Assembly: GCA_009926195.1 (NCBI GenBank)
Contig: RFPK01000036.1
Location: 1 to 11,917 of the forward strand
Direction of reading: 5' to 3'
Origin: Synechococcaceae bacterium WB4_1_0192
GTDB lineage: Bacteria > Cyanobacteriota > Cyanobacteriia > PCC-6307 > Cyanobiaceae
Length of the DNA: 11,917 bases
The notes under the pieces are model-generated. The model had not been told where the DNA came from. It was given only the letters and a program-made list of their open reading frames with translations, and did no database searches. This document shows, in pieces, positions 5,647 through 11,917 of this stretch. The translations under genes were made by a program, and so were the position numbers. How positions within the stretch are numbered: the first letter of the stretch is position 1; each line of letters starts with the position of its first letter.

Positions 5647-6287
5647 TCGCCCGCTACCGCAACGGCGGCTTCGAGGCCCTGGCCGATGGCGTGATGGCCT
5701 TCTTCGATCGCCGTGTCGATCTGCAGCGCCCCGGCGTCGCCTTCGGGCCGGAGGGGGCCACGGGCCCGCAGGCGGACTCCGCTGCCATGGAACCCGCCAA
5801 GGTCTCCACCGACATCAGCCTGGTGGCGATCGACCGCTCCGATCCGGAGGCCTTCGCCCTGGCGGAGGTGATCCTGCGCGGTGTGAGCGCCGGCCTGGAG
5901 CGCTACCTGCAGGAGCGGCCGCTGTTCCGCGACTGTTGCCCGGAGCAGCAGCTGTTCGTCAACCCGATCTTCAACCTGCAGCGCTACGCCCCTGGTGAGG
6001 GTTTCAAGCGCTGGCACTGTGATTGGACGATCAGCGACGAGGCCACCGAGCCGGTCCACCGCGTACTGGCCTGGATCCTCTACTGCAACAGCGTGACCGA
6101 GGCCGGCACGGAGTTTCACTGGCAGGAGCACCACGAGGAAGCCGAGCGGGGCAAGCTCGTGATCTTCCCGGCCGGGCCATCCCACATCCACCGGGGCCGG
6201 GTGAACCACGCCGCCAGCAAGACCATCGCCACCGGTTGGATCAATGCCGGCAGCCGCGAGGCCTATCTCAGGCGGCTGGCGGCCTGA
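5637..6287 (+). CDS. 2-oxoglutarate/Fe(II)-dependent dioxygenase
   Basis: The 216-aa protein has the double-stranded beta-helix signature of 2OG-Fe(II) oxygenases. The metal ligands are His127 and Asp129 in WHCDW and distal His185 in PSHIHRG. The 2OG-binding basic residue is probably Lys195 in SKTIATGWI, as in prolyl-4-hydroxylase-like members. Upstream, NLQRYAPGEGF (113-123) and the strand VLAWILYCN (143-151), followed by GTEFHW (157-162), complete the usual order. Such enzymes hydroxylate protein side chains or small molecules using O2; the substrate is not evident. ATG5637 is chosen over an upstream frame extension because it overlaps the preceding stop as a coupled start. The gene ends directly against the stop of the convergent GH19 gene, with no spacer. 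Confidence 0.88.
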   Translation: MQLIARYRNGGFEALADGVMAFFDRRVDLQRPGVAFGPEGATGPQADSAAMEPAKVSTDISLVAIDRSDPEAFALAEVILRGVSAGLERYLQERPLFRDCCPEQQLFVNPIFNLQRYAPGEGFKRWHCDWTISDEATEPVHRVLAWILYCNSVTEAGTEFHWQEHHEEAERGKLVIFPAGPSHIHRGRVNHAASKTIATGWINAGSREAYLRRLAA

Positions 6288-7010
6288 TCAGGGGATCGCC
6301 TTCAGGCAGCGCTGGTAGTACATCTCGCGGTCGTCGAGGCCGTTGGTGCCTCCATTCACCCTCAGCGTGACGTCGCGCACGCTGGGGTTCTGATCACAGA
6401 GCTGATTCATGCGGTTGTTCTGCCACCAGAAGCCGGCGGAGGTGAAGGGGTACTTCTCTGCCACGTAGTCAACGCCCTGCATCACGGCTGGATCCTTGAT
6501 GAAGTTGGCGAAGGCCTGGTAGTTGGCCCGGCCGGTCAGCTGGATGTAGCCGGCGCCTTTGTAGCGGGGGCCATCGCCGGATTGCGTGTTGCCAAGATCG
6601 CTGCGCCCCTCGTAATCCCAGCCGGAGGCCAGTTCCTTCTTGTAGCGCCCGCCGCCGGATTCGTGTGCGGTCTGGCTGAGGAAATGGCGCAGCCTTGATG
6701 GCGTGTTAACCGCGAACTGATTCAGGCAGGCATTCAGTTCGCTCACCTCTTCATCCTTGATCAGCGATGGAGAGCAGATCCAGATGCTGGCCAGCTGCTC
6801 CTTGTTGATCAGTATGTTGGCACTGTCAGTGGTGCTGACCTCCGGCTTCGGTGGCGCTGTGCGGTAGAGCTTGACCCAGTCCGCGTCGTCCTCCATCAGA
6901 TCGGAATCAATCTCGGAGGCCAGCTTTTTAAAGGCCTCAATGTGATTGGGATTGCGCTTGTCGAAGAAGCTGACGAAATCGAGAAACTTCTGCGGTGAGA
7001 TCTCAGACAT
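6288..7010 (-). CDS. Glycoside hydrolase family 19 (chitinase/lysozyme-like)
   Basis: The 240-aa product has a GH19 core. RLRHFLSQTAHESGG (106-120) includes the catalytic acid Glu117. Glu134 in WDYEGR is a plausible second carboxylate. The stretch GDGPRYKGAGYIQLTGRANY (145-164) is the family's substrate-cleft signature, and FTSAGFWWQNN (189-199) follows. It would cleave beta-1,4 links in chitin or, as bacterial members often do, peptidoglycan glycan chains. The N-terminal about 50 residues (SPQKFLDFVSFFDKRN, then DDADWVKLYR) form a helical extension with no known domain. There is no signal peptide, so export needs lysis, a holin or a secretion machine. It follows the C39 peptidase gene after 51 bp on the same strand, suggesting one transcript and joint attack on cell wall. 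Confidence 0.9.
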   Translation of the reverse strand: MSEISPQKFLDFVSFFDKRNPNHIEAFKKLASEIDSDLMEDDADWVKLYRTAPPKPEVSTTDSANILINKEQLASIWICSPSLIKDEEVSELNACLNQFAVNTPSRLRHFLSQTAHESGGGRYKKELASGWDYEGRSDLGNTQSGDGPRYKGAGYIQLTGRANYQAFANFIKDPAVMQGVDYVAEKYPFTSAGFWWQNNRMNQLCDQNPSVRDVTLRVNGGTNGLDDREMYYQRCLKAIP

Positions 7011-7061
7011 TGCGATCCGGTGCTTGAGCTGAATGGGGCGTGCTGGGTATTGGGCCTGGCC

Positions 7062-7913
7062 TTACAGACCGGTGGGCAGGCCGGTTGGTTTGCCCCGCAC
7101 ACTGGTCACGATCCGGCCGTCACCGGTGCCGGCGCCCCGGTCCCAGACGATGCGATCAAAACTGCTGTAGCTGTAGGCGTCAAACGCCCCGCCGATGCCG
7201 ATGTCGTAACTATCGCTTGAGCCGTGCCGGGTTCCGTAGGGGTCGTGGACCAGCCAGAGCCGGCGGTCGGGATCGTGGCCCACCAGCAGCACGATATGGC
7301 CACCGGTCTTGTATTTCACGCCCAGGACGACCGGGATGCCCTTGCTGAGCGAGAGCAATAGATCATCGGCGGAGAGTTTCTGCTGGGTGTAGTACGACTC
7401 GATGCCAAAATCGCGCAGTGCCTGGGTCTGGCAGTTGTGATCCGTGGTGTCGCCATACTTGGCCAGCACGCGCTGATAGAGCGATTCGGGCTCGTGCAGG
7501 CCTTCCTCCTTGGCCTGGCGTGCGAGCTCGCCATTCAGCAGGAAATCGGCCAGCATCGTGCAGCTGGTGAGGTTGCATTGCCGATAGCCATTGCCAAAGC
7601 CAGGATGCCAGTCGTTGTTCGTCTGGCTGTAGTAGGGGGCTGCAAGCTTGATCACTGGATTGCCCCCCTCAATCTCAAGATGGGGCTGGTAGGCGCAGAT
7701 CCGGGTCAGGCTTGTGCTGCCGTCTTCCGCCAGCAGAGGTGAGGCCAGTTCCAGTCTGACGTGCTGAAAGCGATCCGGCGCGACACTGTTCACCGCCAGG
7801 CGAGTTCCAGCCTTGATCTGAACCTTTGAACTCGGGTCCAGGTCCTGGGCACTGGCTACATCGGTCTTGAAAACGGTATCGACCGTCGCGGTGATGAATG
7901 TTGCCGTGGACAT
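7062..7913 (-). CDS. C39-type papain-like peptidase with SH3-like N-terminal domain
   Basis: The product is 283 aa from ATG7913; a TTG at 7931 would add six residues. The N-terminal about 80 residues (TATVDTVFKTD, KVQIKAGTRLAVNS, HVRLELA) resemble bacterial SH3-like wall-binding modules. The C-terminal domain fits peptidase C39_2. The catalytic Cys is in RQCNLTSC (Cys113), after PYYSQTNNDW. A KYGDTTD motif follows, then the His in GGHIVLLVGHD (His206) and the Asp in VHDPYG (Asp224). It is not fused to an ABC transporter, so it is not a classic bacteriocin exporter peptidase. Cleavage of peptidoglycan cross-links or proteins is inferred. No signal peptide is present in this frame. It is paired with the GH19 gene downstream. 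Confidence 0.82.
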   Translation of the reverse strand: MSTATFITATVDTVFKTDVASAQDLDPSSKVQIKAGTRLAVNSVAPDRFQHVRLELASPLLAEDGSTSLTRICAYQPHLEIEGGNPVIKLAAPYYSQTNNDWHPGFGNGYRQCNLTSCTMLADFLLNGELARQAKEEGLHEPESLYQRVLAKYGDTTDHNCQTQALRDFGIESYYTQQKLSADDLLLSLSKGIPVVLGVKYKTGGHIVLLVGHDPDRRLWLVHDPYGTRHGSSDSYDIGIGGAFDAYSYSSFDRIVWDRGAGTGDGRIVTSVRGKPTGLPTGL

Positions 7914-8093
7914 GGTGTACTGCGACAGCAATCGCCAGCGGGAGCAGAGGGCTCATGGCCGACAGTCGGCAACGTAACCACGGGGTTGGCCGGGTCCGAT
8001 GGCTTCAACAATTCTTGATCTCAACCCGGTGGATGGCGGGATGAGGGCGCCGTTGGTCCATGGCGGAGGCCCGCTCGCCTGGTCCTGCACCGA

Positions 8094-9287
8094 TTACGGG
8101 GCGGGCATGCGAATGCCGTGATCCCGGAAGGCATGCCAGATCGCCTGGTTCACCTCGCTGCAGATGCCGGCGTTGGTGAGTGGATTGGTGATCCAGAAGC
8201 GCAGGGCGTAATGGATCGAGGATTCGTCGTAGCCGAGCACCAGGGCCTTCGGGGCCGGCTCCGCCAGCACCCGCGGCACCGTGCGGGCGGTGGCCTCCAG
8301 CAAGGCGATCACCTTGGCCGGATCGTGGCGGTAGGCGGCGCCCACGTTCACCTGGCTGCGACGCATGCGATCGGAGCCGGTGTAGGTGGTGGCGGCTTCG
8401 GTGAAGAACGTCTGGTTGGGGATCAGCAGTTCGGCGTTGTCGCGATCGCGCCAGAGCAGGGTCGCCCGTAGGCCCAGGCGACGCACCTCGCAGGGATCAC
8501 CATCGATCATCAACACCTCACCGGGTCGCACCGAGCCTTCGAACAGCAGCCACAGGCCGCTCACGAAGTTCGAGAACACCTCCTTGATGCCGAAGCCCAG
8601 GCCCACCGAGAGGCCGCCGGCGATGGCGATGATCGCCGTGCTGTTCAGGCCGAGGTGCATGGCCACCCCCACCAGTCCTGCACCCACCACCAGGTAGCGC
8701 AGCATCAGTTCGCAGGCCTTGCGGCTGCCGTCGCTGATGCCCAGGAGCCGCTGCAGCAGCCAGGCCAGGCCGGCTGCCGGTGGGCCGCAGGCCACCAGCA
8801 CCAGATAGACCACCAGCACCCCGTTGAACACCTTGCCGACGCTGACCGTGACCCCCTGCACCTGGGCGAGCTTGATCACGGCCACATCGTTGAGGCTGTC
8901 GAATTCGCTGATCAGCACCAGGGCTGCGATCAACAGAAAGCCGGGCCGCAGCAGCCGGCTTTCGAGCTGATGCAGCTGGGCAGGCGGTAGTCGGCGCGCC
9001 AGGGGCCGGTGCAGCAGCTTCAGGCTGTTCCAGCCCAGCCAGATCAGGCCCAGCAGGACCATCAGCCCCACGGGCTGGCCCTGAGTCCGCAGCGCCAGCG
9101 CCGCCAGGCCCAGCAGCGTCATCCCCAGGGCCGGGCAGAGCAGGTTGGAGCGGGGCCCGAGCCAGTGGCGACGCCTGCCCCAGCGGCTTGCCACCATCAT
9201 CGCCAGGCTGAGCAGCAGCTGCAGCAGCACGGCTGGCCGTTCCAGGTAGCCCAGCCACCCGAACACCTCCAACAGAAGTTCCGTCAT
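8094..9287 (-). CDS. MscS-family mechanosensitive ion channel
   Basis: The 397-aa membrane protein has several N-terminal helices (about 20-33, 50-66, 73-90, 115-128, 154-180 and 195-213). It then shows the MscS pore helix and beta domain: AGGLSVGLGFGIKEVFSNF (223-241) lines the pore, LLFEGSVRPGEVLMIDG (247-263) and RDRDNAELLIPNQTFF (280-295) are the characteristic middle-domain motifs. An alpha/beta cytoplasmic domain ends the chain. It should open under membrane tension to release ions and solutes at osmotic downshock. Relative to E. coli MscS (286 aa) it carries about 100 extra N-terminal residues with additional helices. Its ATG9287 overlaps the TGA of the solute-binding gene (ATGA), so the two genes are translationally coupled. 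Confidence 0.93.
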   Translation of the reverse strand: MTELLLEVFGWLGYLERPAVLLQLLLSLAMMVASRWGRRRHWLGPRSNLLCPALGMTLLGLAALALRTQGQPVGLMVLLGLIWLGWNSLKLLHRPLARRLPPAQLHQLESRLLRPGFLLIAALVLISEFDSLNDVAVIKLAQVQGVTVSVGKVFNGVLVVYLVLVACGPPAAGLAWLLQRLLGISDGSRKACELMLRYLVVGAGLVGVAMHLGLNSTAIIAIAGGLSVGLGFGIKEVFSNFVSGLWLLFEGSVRPGEVLMIDGDPCEVRRLGLRATLLWRDRDNAELLIPNQTFFTEAATTYTGSDRMRRSQVNVGAAYRHDPAKVIALLEATARTVPRVLAEPAPKALVLGYDESSIHYALRFWITNPLTNAGICSEVNQAIWHAFRDHGIRMPAP

Positions 9288-10588
9288 GGCGTGTCGTTCA
9301 GGATCTGCATCAGTTGCTGCCGGGCTGTGCTGACGGCGATATCGCCGAAGACCAACCTGGTGAGCAGGCCCTGCAGGCGTGGCAGGCGGTGCTCGCTGCC
9401 GTGCAGCAGCGCCACCAGGGCATCCGCCCGTTTCCCCTGTACGGATGCATCCTCCAGCGTGCGCAGGATCTGGGAGCTCTGCACGGGCACCGTCACGAAC
9501 CGATTGGCGGGCAGCACCGTCTGGGATCCGAGGGTCAGGCCGCGCTGCGTGAGTGGATTGACGCCATAGAGGCTGAAGGCCAGGGCGCGCTGGCGGCCGC
9601 TGGCGCTGGAGTTGCGCCCGAGCGCGATCACCCGCAGGCGGTTCACCGGACTGGCGCGGTCATCGGGGCCATCCGGTAAGGGCGCCACGCCCAGATGCGT
9701 GCCCAGGTGGCGGCGCATCAGCGGCAGCATCGTGCTCCGGCAGGGGATCCAGGCCAGGCGTCCGGCCATGAACTCGGTATCGGTCAACTCCTGGTTGCCG
9801 AAGAAGGTCACCCGTTGCTGGTGGCTGGCGTTCTGCAGCCAGGCCAGCCACTCCTCCAGCTTCTGCGCATCCGCCGCTGACACCGGCTGTCGGCGTGCCA
9901 GCCGCTCCAGGGCCGGGATCGCGCCGATGCTGCCAGCGCTCCAGAGCAGGTTGAACGGCGTCAGCGGTAGCCCAACCTCCCGCCCGGAGGCACTCACCTC
10001 CAGCAGCTCCGTCAGGGTGCGCGGCGCCTCCGCCAGTTGCCTGCGGTTGAAGCAGGCCAGCTGGGTCTGGATCAGCACGGGCAGACCCGCCAGGCGGCCC
10101 TTGTGGTCGCGCAGCCGCCTGATCAGTGTGGGATCGAACTGATTCAGCAGGGCCGGATCGGTGGGGAAGGGATCCACCAGGCCAGAGCGCAGCAGCTGGA
10201 GGGCCAAATCGCCGCTGACGAACAGCAGGTCGGGCTCCAGTCCGGCGGCGATGCGGTTCCGCATCGCCCTGGCCATCGTCTGGCCCGGGTAGACGCCCAG
10301 CTGGAAGGTGCTGCCGGGGTACAGCTGCCGGAAGCCGACCTGCATCAGGCCCAGCTTCTCCTGATAGTCCTCCCGCAGCTCGGCGTTCACCGTCTGATCG
10401 GTGTTGGCGGCGATGGCGATGTAGAGCACCGTGGGCACCTGCAGGCCGTCGGTGCCAGGGCGGCAACCCACCAGGGCCAGGCTTGCCAGACCCGCCAGGG
10501 CGGTGATCAGCCGGCGCTGCCGGGGGCGCAGCGGTTTGAGACGGTGCGGCAGGAGACGGTGGCGCACGGGGCGGAACAGGATCGACAC
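9284..10588 (-). CDS. Extracellular solute-binding lipoprotein (ABC sugar-type, family 1)
   Basis: The 434-aa protein has a long basic N-region (RPRQRR, 21-26), a hydrophobic stretch and a lipobox LVGC with Cys42, so it should be lipid-anchored outside the inner membrane. The fold pattern is that of type 2 periplasmic binding proteins for sugars and related solutes: AGLEPDLLFVSGD (115-127), GLPVLIQTQLACFNRRQL (168-185) and PRTLTELLE (189-197) match conserved positions of family 1 proteins. The ligand cannot be told. No permease or ATPase gene is adjacent; instead the channel gene overlaps its end. The start is GTG10588, with no strong ribosome site; a downstream start is possible but would shorten the n-region. 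It is divergent from valS, with a 47-bp spacer. Confidence 0.85.
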   Translation of the reverse strand: MSILFRPVRHRLLPHRLKPLRPRQRRLITALAGLASLALVGCRPGTDGLQVPTVLYIAIAANTDQTVNAELREDYQEKLGLMQVGFRQLYPGSTFQLGVYPGQTMARAMRNRIAAGLEPDLLFVSGDLALQLLRSGLVDPFPTDPALLNQFDPTLIRRLRDHKGRLAGLPVLIQTQLACFNRRQLAEAPRTLTELLEVSASGREVGLPLTPFNLLWSAGSIGAIPALERLARRQPVSAADAQKLEEWLAWLQNASHQQRVTFFGNQELTDTEFMAGRLAWIPCRSTMLPLMRRHLGTHLGVAPLPDGPDDRASPVNRLRVIALGRNSSASGRQRALAFSLYGVNPLTQRGLTLGSQTVLPANRFVTVPVQSSQILRTLEDASVQGKRADALVALLHGSEHRLPRLQGLLTRLVFGDIAVSTARQQLMQILNDTP

Positions 10589-10635
10589 CGCTGGAGCAGG
10601 CTTCCATCATCCCCGCCCTCAGCCGTTTTGCGAGC

Positions 10636-11917
10636 ATGGCCGAATTGCCTGCTCCTGCCGCCGTGACCGAGGCCGTGACCGCCCCTGCAGCTGCTGAAGC
10701 GGCGGAAGCCCTGCCCAAGACCTACGACCCCGCCGGCACCGAGAGCCGCTGGCAGCAGGCCTGGGAGAGCAGCGGCGCCTTTCACCCGGATCCTGCGGCG
10801 GAGGGTGAACCCTTCTCCGTCGTCATCCCGCCGCCGAACGTGACCGGCAGCCTGCACATGGGCCACGCCTTCAACACGGCCCTGATCGACACGATCGTGC
10901 GCTTCCAGCGCCTGCAGGGCAGGAACGTGCTGTGTCTGCCCGGCACCGACCACGCCTCGATCGCCGTGCAGACGATCCTGGAGAAGCAGCTCAAGGCCGA
11001 GGGCAAGCGCAAGGAGGATCTGGGCCGTCAGGCCTTCCTCGAAAAGGCCTGGGAGTGGAAGGCTCAGAGCGGCGGCACGATCGTGGGTCAGCTGCGGCGG
11101 CTCGGTTATTCGGTCGACTGGCAGCGGGAGCGCTTCACGCTCGATGCCGGCTGCAGCGCTGCGGTGATCGAGGCCTTCAACCGCCTGCATGAGCAGGGCC
11201 TGATCTACCGGGGTGAATACCTGGTGAACTGGTGCCCGGCCTCGGGTTCGGCGGTGAGCGATCTGGAGGTGGAGATGAAGGAGGTGGACGGCCACCTCTG
11301 GCACTTCCGCTATCCGCTCACGGCCGGTGCCGCCGCCGATGGCCGCACCCACCTGGAGGTGGCCACCACCCGCCCCGAAACCCTGCTGGGCGACACGGCC
11401 GTGGCCGTGAACCCCAAGGATTCGCGTTATGCCGATCTGGTGGGGCAGACCCTCACCCTGCCGCTGGTGGGCCGCGAGATTCCGATCGTCGCCGACGACC
11501 ACGTGGATGCGGAGTTCGGCACCGGCTGCGTGAAGGTGACCCCCGCCCACGACCCCAACGACTTCGCCATTGGCCAGCGCCACAACCTGCCGCTGATCAC
11601 GGTGATGGCCAAGGACGGCTCGATGAACGAGGCCGCCGGTCGCTTCCAGGGCCTGGATCGCTTCGAAGCCCGCAAGGCCGTGGTGGCGGCCATGGAGGCC
11701 GAAGGCTTCCTCGTGAAGGTGGAGGACTACCGCCACAGCGTGCCCTTCTCCGATCGCGGCAAGGTGCCGGTGGAGCCGCTGCTCTCCACCCAGTGGTTCG
11801 TGAAAACGGAGCCCCTCGCCGCCCGTTGCCGCGAGGCCCTGGAGAACGCCGATCCCCGCTTCGTGCCGGAGCGCTGGAGCAAGGTTTACCGCGACTGGCT
11901 CACCGACATCCGCGACT
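10636..11917 (+). CDS. valS: Valyl-tRNA synthetase, 3' end beyond the window
   Basis: The first 427 codons are present. An Ala/Pro-rich N-terminal extension of about 25 residues precedes the class I core. PPPNVTGSLHMGHA (65-78) contains the HIGH-type motif HMGH (74-77). The CP1 editing domain follows, with TTRPETLLGDTAV (244-256) and GTGCVKVTPAHDPND (295-309), which clears mischarged Thr-tRNAVal. The return to the catalytic core is seen in LSTQWFVK. The KMSKS loop, anticodon-binding domain and C-terminal coiled coil lie outside the window. It charges tRNAVal in the cytoplasm. ATG10636 is the first start and no other candidate fits as well. Val identity rather than Ile or Leu rests on the NVTGSLHMGHA form. 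Confidence 0.97.
   Translation, partial: MAELPAPAAVTEAVTAPAAAEAAEALPKTYDPAGTESRWQQAWESSGAFHPDPAAEGEPFSVVIPPPNVTGSLHMGHAFNTALIDTIVRFQRLQGRNVLCLPGTDHASIAVQTILEKQLKAEGKRKEDLGRQAFLEKAWEWKAQSGGTIVGQLRRLGYSVDWQRERFTLDAGCSAAVIEAFNRLHEQGLIYRGEYLVNWCPASGSAVSDLEVEMKEVDGHLWHFRYPLTAGAAADGRTHLEVATTRPETLLGDTAVAVNPKDSRYADLVGQTLTLPLVGREIPIVADDHVDAEFGTGCVKVTPAHDPNDFAIGQRHNLPLITVMAKDGSMNEAAGRFQGLDRFEARKAVVAAMEAEGFLVKVEDYRHSVPFSDRGKVPVEPLLSTQWFVKTEPLAARCREALENADPRFVPERWSKVYRDWLTDIRD

Noticed and set aside
5001..6209. 402-aa minus-strand ORF across the hypothetical and dioxygenase genes
   Set aside because: It is antisense to two genes with motif or ribosome-site support; it is a typical artefact of high-GC DNA.
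7062..7913. Idea that the C39 domain is the processing peptidase for the double-glycine ORF at 1804
   Set aside because: The domain is a stand-alone C39_2 type with an SH3-like module, not part of an ABC exporter, and lies 5 kb away on the other strand.
7675..7956. A frame starting at 7956 (MSPLLPLAIAVAVHH) that looks like a signal peptide just ahead of the C39 gene
   Set aside because: It is in a different frame from the peptidase, lacks positive charge at the start, and becomes low-quality sequence after about 16 residues; joining it would need a frameshift with no other support.
10507..11736. Long minus-strand ORF of 409 aa under valS
   Set aside because: It is His/Gly/Val-rich shadow sequence antisense to a clear valyl-tRNA synthetase and has no domain.

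Overview
The window looks like a chromosomal segment of a high-GC unicellular cyanobacterium, probably of the Cyanobium/Synechococcus type. This rests on overall G+C-rich coding, very short spacers, a small acidic protein opening MALDFNDPDLEF that I associate with picocyanobacteria, and cyanobacterial-looking GH19 and C39-type proteins. The taxonomic call is inference.

Region 1 (about 1-2650) is accessory in character. It opens with a 5'-truncated tRNA-Val(UAC). Next comes an anchored SGNH-hydrolase/AlgX-like gene with less G+C-biased codons than the rest of the window. About 1.3 kb of eroded DNA follows: a relic of an IS3-family insertion sequence (OrfA fused to OrfB across an internal deletion), a small cysteine-rich ORF with a double-glycine-like segment, and fragments that may come from a broken surface protein.

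Region 2 (2649-3910, minus strand) holds three tightly packed genes for exported proteins: a pilin-like beta protein, a short PapD-like chaperone with only the N-terminal domain, and an unrecognised periplasmic protein. No usher is present. A 14-bp palindrome lies just upstream of the first gene.

Region 3 (4018-6287) carries a SAM-dependent methyltransferase and a small acidic conserved protein on the minus strand. Divergent from them is an overlapping pair: an unrecognised 155-aa protein and a 2-oxoglutarate/Fe(II) dioxygenase.

Region 4 (6288-7913, minus strand) is a two-gene wall-degradation cassette: a C39-type papain-like peptidase with an SH3-like N-terminus, then a GH19 chitinase/lysozyme-like enzyme. 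Neither has an obvious signal peptide.

Region 5 (8094-11917) is core genome. A lipoprotein solute-binding protein overlaps by ATGA with an MscS-type mechanosensitive channel on the minus strand. Divergent from them is valS (valyl-tRNA synthetase), cut by the window end.

No CRISPR array, complete transposon or clear phage structural gene was seen. The most interesting candidates for undescribed biology are the C39/GH19 cassette without export signals, the usher-less pilin/chaperone trio, and the small Cys-rich ORF behind the IS relic.
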